Shown: positions 47,292 to 53,351 of the stretch, piece after piece | Layout: each line of letters opens with the position of its first letter | Position numbering within the stretch: position 1 is the stretch's first letter | Assembly (NCBI GenBank): GCA_016195715.1 | Contig: JACPZA010000005.1 | Location: 1-53,351 of the forward strand | From: Candidatus Daviesbacteria bacterium | GTDB taxonomy: Bacteria > Patescibacteriota > Microgenomatia > Daviesbacterales > UBA10151 | Length of the DNA: 53,351 nt | Direction: 5' to 3' | Program-made: the position numbers and the translations under genes | Notes under the pieces: generated by a model | Told to the model about the DNA's origin: nothing | The model's input: the letters and a program-made list of their open reading frames with translations, nothing else | The model's database searches: none

Positions 47292-48665
47292 ATGCAAACC
47301 AGTAGTTCTTATGCTTCAGTTTTAAAAAATCCAGGTTTTTTAAATCTTTGGGTGAATCAAATCTTAGTTCAGTTTGCCTATAATTCTTTAAACTTTGCTT
47401 TAATTTTATGGGTTTTTAGAATAACTAATTCAAATACCGCTGTGGCAGCACTTTTAGCATCAGTTTATCTACCCTCATTACTTTTTGGGATTATCTCAGG
47501 AGTGTTAGTTGATGTAATTGATAGAAAAAAAATTATTATTTTAATTGATTTGATTTTAAGTGGGCTTTTTATAAGTTTAATGTTTTTCAAAACTTCTTAC
47601 ATTTCAATCCTGTTTTTAACTTTTTTAATCAATTCTTTAGTCCAACTTTATTTACCTGCCGAATCCTCAGCTCTGCCTTTAACAGTTAAAAAAGAACAGT
47701 TGTTTGTAGCTAACTCACTTTTTTCTACCACCTTTTTTTCTACATTTTTAATTGGTTTTGGTTTAAGCGGGCCATTAATTACTCTTTTTGGAATCAATTT
47801 TATCTTTAAATTAGGTGCAGGGGTGATGTTTTTAGCATTTTTACTGGCATTAAAATTTCCTTCAATCACTTCGAAAGAAGATGCAAGTTCAATTAAGCTT
47901 AGAGCGGCGATGTTCGGTGGAAATATAAATTCTTTTTTTGAAATTGTCTCTTTAGAGATTAGACAAACTATTAATATGATTAGAAAAAATTTACCAATTG
48001 TTTCAGCCTTGTTTATTTTAGCTGGAGTTCAAACTGTGATTGGAGCAATAGCTGTATTACTTCCTTCTTTTTTAGAAAAAGTTTTACAAATTCGTCCAAC
48101 TGATATTTCTTACATTGTAGTCATTCCACTGGGTATTGGGATGGTGCTTGGGGCAATTTTAATAGGCAGAATTGGCCATGGAATTCCCAGAAGAACACTG
48201 GTTGCCAGATCAATTTTGTTTGCAGGATCAATGCTATTTTTAGTAGGAATTGCACCACTAATTTCTCCTGCTATTCAGCATTTCCCCCGTCCCAGAGCTG
48301 TGTCTTTTTTGCATCAACCATCGCTTGCGACCATTATGACTTTAGGTTCGCTACTTTTAGGAATTTCAGTTGTCTCAGTGATTATTCCCTCCCAAACTGT
48401 ATTGCAAGAAAATACTCCAGAACAAGATCGAGGCAAAGTTTTTGGGGTATTACTAGCGATAGTTTCAGGGCTATCACTTTTGCCAATTTTATTTGCTGGA
48501 ATTTTATCAGATCTTTTTGGAACCATGCCCATTTTTATCGCCATTGGTGGATTTATTGCTATTTTTGGGCTGCTTATCTTAAAGCCTGACTTTTTCTTTG
48601 AAGAGCGTCACTTGCCATTTAGAATTAGAGAATTCTTAGGTCTGGGCCACTGGAAAAAGAATTAA
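47292..48665 (+). CDS. MFS transporter, EntS-like family
   Basis: A 12-helix major facilitator with the motif-A loop GVLVDVIDRKKIIILIDL between helices 2 and 3. The order of helices and NPGFLNLWVNQILVQFAYNSL start resemble the MFS_3/EntS efflux group, so drug or siderophore export is likely. I chose ATG 47292; an in-frame TTG 84 bp upstream would add a basic segment before the family's usual start. A loop near residue 335 has a Pro/Arg stretch coded by a G+C-rich island. No neighbour reveals the substrate. Confidence 0.8.
   Translation: MQTSSSYASVLKNPGFLNLWVNQILVQFAYNSLNFALILWVFRITNSNTAVAALLASVYLPSLLFGIISGVLVDVIDRKKIIILIDLILSGLFISLMFFKTSYISILFLTFLINSLVQLYLPAESSALPLTVKKEQLFVANSLFSTTFFSTFLIGFGLSGPLITLFGINFIFKLGAGVMFLAFLLALKFPSITSKEDASSIKLRAAMFGGNINSFFEIVSLEIRQTINMIRKNLPIVSALFILAGVQTVIGAIAVLLPSFLEKVLQIRPTDISYIVVIPLGIGMVLGAILIGRIGHGIPRRTLVARSILFAGSMLFLVGIAPLISPAIQHFPRPRAVSFLHQPSLATIMTLGSLLLGISVVSVIIPSQTVLQENTPEQDRGKVFGVLLAIVSGLSLLPILFAGILSDLFGTMPIFIAIGGFIAIFGLLILKPDFFFEERHLPFRIREFLGLGHWKKN
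48279..48335 (+). repeat. G+C-rich island in the MFS gene
   Basis: CCCCCGTCCCAGAGCTG and CGCTTGCGACC stand out in an A+T-rich gene and encode an insert (FPRPRAVSFLHQPSLAT) in a loop of the transporter. LHQPSLAT resembles LHPQKLAT encoded by the island in the glycosyltransferase gene. Confidence 0.3.
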
Positions 48666-48677
48666 GTGTAGCTTTAA

Positions 48678-48938
48678 CTACGCTAAGTGTACTTGTTGGA
48701 ATCGTCTAACTCTTGCCATCTCTTCAGGGTGAGTATAATAATATTGTAGTGCTTCTCTGATACCAGCTCGGCTCAAATGAGGGTAATCTTCTCGTAATGC
48801 CCTGATGCCTCTGCCAGACATATGATTAGTTTCACCTATAATCCAAACAGGAACTCTAGTCCCTGTAATAGCTACTTCACCACTTACTATACGAGGATCC
48901 TGATTTAAACGTTTATAACCTTCTATATTTCCTGCCAT
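48678..48938 (-). CDS. DUF433 protein (VapB45-like antitoxin family), orphan
   Basis: The 86-residue product carries the DUF433 pattern: RIVSGEVAITGTRVPVWIIG followed by DYPHLSRAGIREALQYYYTHPEE. This winged-helix-like domain is usually the antitoxin next to a PIN-like DUF5615 toxin. No such toxin is beside it, so it may be an orphan or have another role. A strong GGAGG lies about eight bases before the ATG on the reverse strand. Confidence 0.75.
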   Translation of the reverse strand: MAGNIEGYKRLNQDPRIVSGEVAITGTRVPVWIIGETNHMSGRGIRALREDYPHLSRAGIREALQYYYTHPEEMARVRRFQQVHLA

Positions 48939-49004
48939 TAAGATGCCTCCTAGTGCATTATTTTATCACATAAGTCAATCCTTGGAGATTAAATTTTTAT
49001 AGAC

Positions 49005-49033
49005 TTGATTTGAATGGGTCTACCCGATACTAT
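49005..49033 (+). promoter_or_regulatory. Promoter of recF, leaderless type
   Basis: TTGATT (49005-49010), 17 bp, TACTAT (49028-49033), then seven bases to ATG 49041. This start point supports the second in-frame ATG as the true start. Confidence 0.7.
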
Positions 49034-49040
49034 TTCCTTC

Positions 49041-50117
49041 ATGTTCTTAAAGAGTTTAAAATTAGTTAATTTTAGAAATTATTCAAGTTGCAATTTTGAA
49101 TTTAAAACTCCACTAATAATTTTATTGGGCAATAATGCTCAAGGAAAATCTAATTTTTTAGAATCAATTTATTTTTTATCCACTACTAAATCTCACAAAG
49201 CTGAAAAAGATGAGGAGTTGATTAAAAAAGCAGAAAACTTTTTAAGAGTTGAGGGACAAGTTCAGAATGAAGAAAACAATGACCAAACCCAACTGGAGAT
49301 AGCTATGCAAATTGTTGATGGAAATTTAGTCAAAAAAGTTAAAGTCAATGGGGTAACCAGGCGCATTGTTGATTATATTGGTAATTTATCAGTGGTAACT
49401 TTTTCACCTGAAGATATTAATTTAGTAACTGGTTCTCCAAGTTTGCGCAGATGGCATATTGATCTAACTTTAGCTCAAATTGATAAGGAATATAAAAAAG
49501 CTTTAACAGAATATGGTGAGATTATTATTCGCAAAAATCGCTTGTTAAAAGCTATTAGAGAAGGCATAGCCAAAATTGAAGAGTTAAATTTCTGGGTGAA
49601 TGAGCAAGTTAGATTAGGTGAAATAATCAGTACAAAAAGGTTTAAGTTTTTTAATTTTTTAAATTCAGTTGAGAAAAAATTTGATAGTTTCTTTTTTGAG
49701 TATTTACAAAATGAGCTGTCTTTAAAGCGAATTCTTGAATATCAAGTTAGAGAGATAGCTTCTGCTACTTCTTTAATTGGACCACATAGAGATGATTTTA
49801 GATTTTTAACTGGTAAAGACAAAAGAGATCTAGCTCACTTTGGATCACGCGGCGAACATAGAACAGCCATTTTAGATCTAAAATTATCCGAGGTTTCCTT
49901 TGTTGAATCAACCATTGGCAGTAGGCCAATTTTGCTTTTAGATGATGTTTTTTCTGAGCTAGATGATACTCACCAAGAGCACGTTTTAGGATTAGTTAGT
50001 TTGCAGCAAACTATTATCGCCTCTGTTGAGCTAGATCCTCATTTAAAACTTAAATTAAAAGATGCTAGCTTTTTCTTTGTTGAAAATGGGCAGCTAAACG
50101 AGATAGTTGATAAGTAA
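49041..50117 (+). CDS. recF: DNA replication and repair protein RecF
   Basis: An SMC-like ATPase that helps load RecA at gaps. With the start at ATG 49041, it opens MFLKSLKLVNFRNYSSCNFEF. Walker A GNNAQGKSN is at about 30-38, the signature region is SLIGPHRDDFRF...FGSRGEHRT and Walker B ILLLDDVFSELDDTHQ. An upstream in-frame ATG at 49014 overlaps the predicted -35 to -10 region, so I rejected it. Length (358) is normal. It overlaps a small membrane-protein gene on the other strand by 53 bp. Confidence 0.9.
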   Translation: MFLKSLKLVNFRNYSSCNFEFKTPLIILLGNNAQGKSNFLESIYFLSTTKSHKAEKDEELIKKAENFLRVEGQVQNEENNDQTQLEIAMQIVDGNLVKKVKVNGVTRRIVDYIGNLSVVTFSPEDINLVTGSPSLRRWHIDLTLAQIDKEYKKALTEYGEIIIRKNRLLKAIREGIAKIEELNFWVNEQVRLGEIISTKRFKFFNFLNSVEKKFDSFFFEYLQNELSLKRILEYQVREIASATSLIGPHRDDFRFLTGKDKRDLAHFGSRGEHRTAILDLKLSEVSFVESTIGSRPILLLDDVFSELDDTHQEHVLGLVSLQQTIIASVELDPHLKLKLKDASFFFVENGQLNEIVDK

Positions 50118-50346
50118 TTAAAACTGCCAAAAGGGTAATAAGTAAAGCATATAAAAATTTGGAAAGCAGTCCAGAACCTGGAATTCTCGGTTCGATAAAT
50201 TCTTTAACAAAGTCTTGGATAGTTTCATTCCAAGCTAGTGCTGCTACCAACCCAAATCCAGAAGTAGATAAAGTTAAAAGCTGAGTCACTAACTCTTCTC
50301 TAAAATTTTTCTCCTGTTTAATTTGATTTGCCTTTCTTTTTGCCAT
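50065..50346 (-). CDS. DUF5654-like small membrane protein
   Basis: The 93-residue protein has a basic start, a first hydrophobic segment (about 20-40, LLTLSTSGFGLVAALAWNETIQ) and a second (about 60-80, LLSKFLYALLITLLAVLITYQL), with the WNETI and FVKEF pattern I associate with DUF5654. No function known. Its 3' end overlaps the end of recF by 53 bp in tail-to-tail fashion. Confidence 0.6.
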   Translation of the reverse strand: MAKRKANQIKQEKNFREELVTQLLTLSTSGFGLVAALAWNETIQDFVKEFIEPRIPGSGLLSKFLYALLITLLAVLITYQLSRLAAHFQQRKS

Positions 50347-50420
50347 ATTAATATTCTAACAAATCTAAAAAATTAGCGTTAAGTTTGGTTTTTTGCGGGA
50401 AATATGCGACAATTAGCTTG

Positions 50421-50503
50421 GACCCTACTTCGTCAAGACTACGCAGGGACTAGCATATCTCAATTTGACTGCTTGCTCTACCGTAGCTTTAGCGAAGGCG
50501 AGC
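50421..50503. repeat. Inverted pair of G+C-rich repeat units
   Basis: Unit A (50428-50450) reads CTTCGTCAAGACTACG plus CAGGGAC. Unit B, on the other strand (50503-50477), reads CTTCGCTAAAGCTACG plus GTAGAGC, the same element with few differences. Each has short flanking pairs (CCCT/AGGG and GCTC/GAGC). They lie between the DUF5654 and DedA genes, a 190-bp gap with no gene. Such palindromic units resemble dispersed repeats of CPR genomes. Confidence 0.5.
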
Positions 50504-50537
50504 CAGATTATCCATTACATATCTTTATCTGCTAATT

Positions 50538-51239
50538 ATGAAAATCGAGTCAAAAAAACCATCACTAATTTTATCTTTAATGCTAATTGTGGCATATATT
50601 TTAATGGTTTTTTTACTAAAAGATATTTTGCCAAGTAGTGAGGAAATTTTAAACAGTTTTAGCAAAGTATTTACTAGATTTGGCTATGAAATAGTTTTTT
50701 TTGGAGCATTTTTAGAAGCAGCTTTAATTATTGATTTACTAGCTCCAGGTACATCTGTTGTTTTAGCTGGAGCTTTTTTTGCAGGTCAAGGCTTACTATC
50801 TTACCCAATTTTTTTAGCAGTTGCTGCAGCGGGATTTTTCTTGGGTTATTTGCTTGATTATCTAGTTGGTTTTTATGGATTGTCAGATATTTTAGTTAAG
50901 TTTGGTTTTGGAAATCAGTTACAAAAAGTCCACAATCAAGTTGAAAAATGGGGTGGTAAAGCTTTTTTTATTGGCTATTTTCATCCAGATACTGCCACAA
51001 TTTTTGCAGTAGCTGCAGGAATAGTGAAAATGGATATTAAAGAGTTTATAGTTTTTAATTTTTTAGCTGGATTTTTATGGTTGAGTTTTTGGACTGGGTT
51101 AGTTTATTTATTTGGTTCATATTTTAAGCAGTTTTTTGATAATGATCTACTTTGGATAGTTTTTCTTTTGCCTCTTGTTTTGTTAAGTTTAAATATAATC
51201 AAAGATAGAAAAATCTTTAGCAAAATATTAGGTAGTTAG
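50538..51239 (+). CDS. DedA-family membrane protein
   Basis: DedA proteins move lipid carriers or phospholipids across the membrane. The 233 residues have hydrophobic helices at about 10-28, 48-68, 70-105 (with LLAPGTSVVLAGAFFAGQG), 140-180 and 195-220. FHPDTATIFAVAAGIVKMDIKEFI corresponds to the family's FxRFxPxxR region, with His-Pro-Asp in place of the usual Arg-x-Pro. Its stop directly abuts the Fic start. Confidence 0.75.
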   Translation: MKIESKKPSLILSLMLIVAYILMVFLLKDILPSSEEILNSFSKVFTRFGYEIVFFGAFLEAALIIDLLAPGTSVVLAGAFFAGQGLLSYPIFLAVAAAGFFLGYLLDYLVGFYGLSDILVKFGFGNQLQKVHNQVEKWGGKAFFIGYFHPDTATIFAVAAGIVKMDIKEFIVFNFLAGFLWLSFWTGLVYLFGSYFKQFFDNDLLWIVFLLPLVLLSLNIIKDRKIFSKILGS

Positions 51240-52316
51240 ATGTTTATCCCAAAATATACAATTAACAATTCTATTTTAAAAAACATTGGGGTAGCTGATG
51301 CCTCTCGTGAAGTGATTTTAAACTCACCTTTAATCCCAGCTTGGGAAGCAAAATTTAGGAAAGAAGCTTTGGAGCGAACTGTCCATCATGGTACCCATTT
51401 AGAGGGGAATAAACTATCAGAAGAAGATGTGCAAAATGTTTTGGATGGAAAAGAGGTTTTAGCTCGCGATAGAGATATTCAAGAAGTGCTAAATTATCGA
51501 AATGTCCTAAAATTTATTGATGGAATAGCTACTCAAATTGGAGCAGGTCATCCATATTTTTTAACTATTGAAACTATTTTAGAGATGCATCGGCTAACTA
51601 CTGACAAAGTGATTGCCTTAGATGCTTGTGGTAAATTTAGAGTTAGACAAGTGGTTGTTAAAAATACCCAAACTAATCAAATTTCTTATACCCCACCACC
51701 AGCAGCTGAAGTGCCATATTTAATTGAGGATTTAGTCAACTGGATTAATTCAGCTGAAGTAAAAGAGCTACATCCTATTATTAAAGCTGGAATTATTCAT
51801 TATGAGTTGGCTAGAATTCATCCATTTGTCGATGGTAATGGTCGAGTTGCTAGAGCAACAGCCACATTAATTATGTTTTTAGATGGCTATGATATTAGAA
51901 AATTATTTTCGCTGGAAGAATACTTTGATGAAAACCCAATGGATTATTATTTAACTTTGCAAGCTGTTTCAAATCAGTTGGTAATGGATACACACGAGCG
52001 GGATCTAACTCCTTGGCTGGAATATTTTGTCAAAGGTGTAGCAATTGAGTTAAATAAAATAAAAGAGCGAGTTAAAAGAATTTCACTTGATTCCAGAGTT
52101 AAAGATAAGTTAGGGGAGCAAGTGGAGTTGAATGAGCGTCAGATGATGATTATGGAGTTTTTGCACCGTCATAAGGAGATGATGAATAAAGATTTTCGCA
52201 AAATTTTTCCAGATTTTTCAGATGATACAGTACTTAGAGAGTTAAAGTTTTTAAAACAAAAAGGTTTAGTCAAAAAAACTGGTGGCACCAAAAAAGCTAT
52301 TTACGTTTTAAAGTAG
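51240..52316 (+). CDS. Fic-domain protein with C-terminal winged helix
   Basis: Fic enzymes attach AMP or similar groups to proteins. The catalytic motif HPFVDGNGRVARA is at 194-206. The N-terminal THLEGN (Glu55) is the class II autoinhibitory motif, so activity is held in check within the same chain. A DNA-binding-like winged helix fills about 290-358 (RQMMIMEFLHRHKEMMNKDF, then LKFLKQKGLVKKT). Self-modification controlling its own transcription is known in similar proteins. The ATG directly follows the DedA stop. Confidence 0.9.
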   Translation: MFIPKYTINNSILKNIGVADASREVILNSPLIPAWEAKFRKEALERTVHHGTHLEGNKLSEEDVQNVLDGKEVLARDRDIQEVLNYRNVLKFIDGIATQIGAGHPYFLTIETILEMHRLTTDKVIALDACGKFRVRQVVVKNTQTNQISYTPPPAAEVPYLIEDLVNWINSAEVKELHPIIKAGIIHYELARIHPFVDGNGRVARATATLIMFLDGYDIRKLFSLEEYFDENPMDYYLTLQAVSNQLVMDTHERDLTPWLEYFVKGVAIELNKIKERVKRISLDSRVKDKLGEQVELNERQMMIMEFLHRHKEMMNKDFRKIFPDFSDDTVLRELKFLKQKGLVKKTGGTKKAIYVLK

Positions 52317-52321
52317 CTAGA

Positions 52322-52350
52322 TTGCAATCTTTGATTTTTAGCAATATAAT
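52322..52350 (+). promoter_or_regulatory. Promoter of the receiver-like gene, leaderless type
   Basis: TTGCAA (52322-52327), 17 bp, TATAAT (52345-52350), then eight bases to the ATG at 52359. Confidence 0.75.
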
Positions 52351-52358
52351 CCGCTCAA

Positions 52359-52766
52359 ATGACAGAAATTCCTTCAGTTGTATTCTTTGCAACCCTACGA
52401 GATAGAGGAGCCTTGACTGGTCTTAAATTACAGCAATTTTTAGGCAATGAACATTTGATAACTGATGAATCAGGTGATCCTGAGCAGATCTTGGCCAGAA
52501 TAGAGGCTGAGCGACAATCGGCAAGGTTAGCTGGAGTTGTAGTGGATCAACCTTTAAATCAAGCTAGACTGCTTCTTGCCAAAATAAGAGAAAAAGATGG
52601 TAAGTTATCAGTACTTGTAATGGAAGGTTCAGATTTTGGACAAGTCAAACCAGATGATTGGCGAGAGTGGGGAGCCAGTCAAGTTATACCCAGACCTTTA
52701 ACTACTGCTTCATTGGTAACAACTGGCCATGCTTTACGCAGACTGCTTGCACCTCAAGCAGCTTAG
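52359..52766 (+). CDS. Receiver-like domain protein, degenerate
   Basis: The 135 residues look like a CheY-type alpha/beta fold: VVFFATLRDRGA, AGVVVDQPLNQARLLLAKI, LSVLVMEGSDFG and QVIPRPLTTASLVTTGHALRRLL. The last matches the K-P loop end of receivers, with Arg-Pro in place of Lys-Pro. The phospho-acceptor Asp is not clearly in position (VVVDQP is nearest). It stops 8 bp before the converging GGDEF gene's stop. A pseudo-receiver role is inference. Confidence 0.5.
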   Translation: MTEIPSVVFFATLRDRGALTGLKLQQFLGNEHLITDESGDPEQILARIEAERQSARLAGVVVDQPLNQARLLLAKIREKDGKLSVLVMEGSDFGQVKPDDWREWGASQVIPRPLTTASLVTTGHALRRLLAPQAA

Positions 52767-52774
52767 TAATCACC

Positions 52775-53351
52775 CTAGGGTTTAGCTTTTTGTTGATGAA
52801 AAACGACTTGATTCTTTCCCAAGGCTTTAGCTTTATAGACTGCATCATCAGCTTTTTTAATCACAGCTTCAATATTTGAACCAGGTGATATTGTTGTCAT
52901 TCCCATTGAAAGAGTTTGAGGCCGCCCTAATTTATCTTCAGGCAGTTTTGGGTTTTGTCTGACTCTTTCTGGTATTAAGGAAATCATTCTAGAAGTTAGC
53001 GTGGTAACGATATCTCTATTAGTAGTTCCTATAAAAAGCAGAAACTCATCTCCACCTTTGCGACCAACAAATATATTAACTCTGTTTCCTGACTGATTAG
53101 CTTGAGCCAGCGCCTCATCTACTGCGTCTTGCATCGCCTTGGCAGTTGTAATGATTAATTCATCACCACCTTCGTGACCCAATCGAGTATTCGCACCTTT
53201 TAAATCATCAAGATCAAGAAATCCCACATAGCCTTTGCCGCCAGAATGCTTGAGTATTCTTTGTTCAGCTTCAACCCTATCTGTGAAACTTCTTAAGTTT
53301 GGAAGTTTAGTCAAAGAATCAGTTGTGGCGCGATTTTCCCCTAACAATATT
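52775..53351 (-). CDS. Diguanylate cyclase (GGDEF), 5' end cut by the window edge
   Basis: The frame has no stop up to the right edge, so the start is likely beyond it. The GGDEF domain is complete: DSLTKLPNLRSF, FLDLDDLKGANTRLGHEGGDELI and the active-site GRKGGDEF, then the C-terminal MGMTTISPGSNIEAVIKKADDAVYKAKALGKNQVV. With DDLKxxN and GGDEF both intact it should make cyclic di-GMP. The I-site RxxD is not evident. Any sensor domain would lie outside the window. Confidence 0.85.
   Translation of the reverse strand, partial: ILLGENRATTDSLTKLPNLRSFTDRVEAEQRILKHSGGKGYVGFLDLDDLKGANTRLGHEGGDELIITTAKAMQDAVDEALAQANQSGNRVNIFVGRKGGDEFLLFIGTTNRDIVTTLTSRMISLIPERVRQNPKLPEDKLGRPQTLSMGMTTISPGSNIEAVIKKADDAVYKAKALGKNQVVFHQQKAKP

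Noticed and set aside
48678-48938. A complete toxin-antitoxin pair with the DUF433 gene
   Set aside because: No PIN-like toxin ORF adjoins it on either side; the neighbours are an MFS transporter and recF.
1-53351. UGA recoded to glycine, as in SR1 and Gracilibacteria
   Set aside because: Genes such as the one ending at 30671 stop naturally at TGA, and no conserved glycine is encoded by an in-frame TGA.
1-53351. CRISPR array or Cas genes
   Set aside because: No regularly spaced direct repeats of 23-40 bp and no Cas motifs were seen on either strand.

Overview
The window looks like a piece of a Candidate Phyla Radiation (Patescibacteria) genome, most like the Microgenomates side. That placement is an inference. 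It rests on A+T-rich DNA, compact genes that often overlap by 4 nt, a group I intron in a tRNA, small single-domain versions of normally larger enzymes, secreted proteins with Ser/Thr/Pro/Gly-rich linkers, and several families familiar mainly from CPR genomes. TGA is used as a stop and TGG for Trp, so the code appears standard.

Layout. 1-3 kb: a clipped membrane gene, a frameshifted secreted-protein gene, a free-standing RecQ-type C-terminal module and a secreted beta-propeller. 3-7 kb: riboflavin kinase, riboflavin synthase and hypoxanthine phosphoribosyltransferase, then a reverse-strand operon of a winged-helix regulator with a degenerate P-loop, a cupin and a CYTH protein. 7.3-13.8 kb: a carbohydrate block of archaeal-type fructose-bisphosphate aldolase/phosphatase, glycosyltransferase, HAD phosphatase, GH1 beta-glycosidase and a hexokinase-like kinase, which could form a make-and-recycle loop for a glycoside. 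14-20 kb: FNR-like flavoprotein, Yip1-like membrane protein, thioredoxin reductase and a VirD4/TraG-like ATPase. 20.2-24.6 kb: tRNA-Ile(UAU), a 3' tRNA remnant, a tyrosine recombinase with a broken downstream gene, an FtsB-like protein, an initiator tRNA split by a group I intron, a cysteine-rich secreted/membrane pair, an RluA-family synthase and tRNA-Met. 24.7-28 kb: an anchored extracellular protein and a tdh-kbl threonine-degradation operon.

28-35 kb is the most unusual part. Three genes (two unknown, one ABC exporter) have an intrinsic terminator just upstream of their start. In two of them a short leader ORF overlaps one arm of a mutually exclusive antiterminator/terminator pair, which is the architecture of ribosome-controlled attenuation. 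trpS, a DUF2283 protein, a tRNA-binding OB-fold protein and ftsH lie between them.

35-53 kb: glycosyltransferases, an alpha/beta hydrolase, DNA polymerase I without a proofreading domain, TrmH, a DHH/MYG1-like protein, a tiny Cys-motif protein, AlkD, a MutM with an internal deletion, an MFS exporter, a lone DUF433 protein, RecF, DedA, Fic, a degenerate receiver-like protein and a GGDEF cyclase cut by the window end. G+C-rich repeat-like islands occur in one intergenic gap and inside three coding genes.

A window-wide theme is promoter placement. For more than a dozen genes a -10 hexamer (often with a -35 box 17 bp away) ends only 6-12 bp before the start codon, predicting leaderless mRNAs. 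The few genes with good Shine-Dalgarno sequences include the attenuator-controlled ones, which need a real 5' leader. Several starts given here were chosen on this basis.
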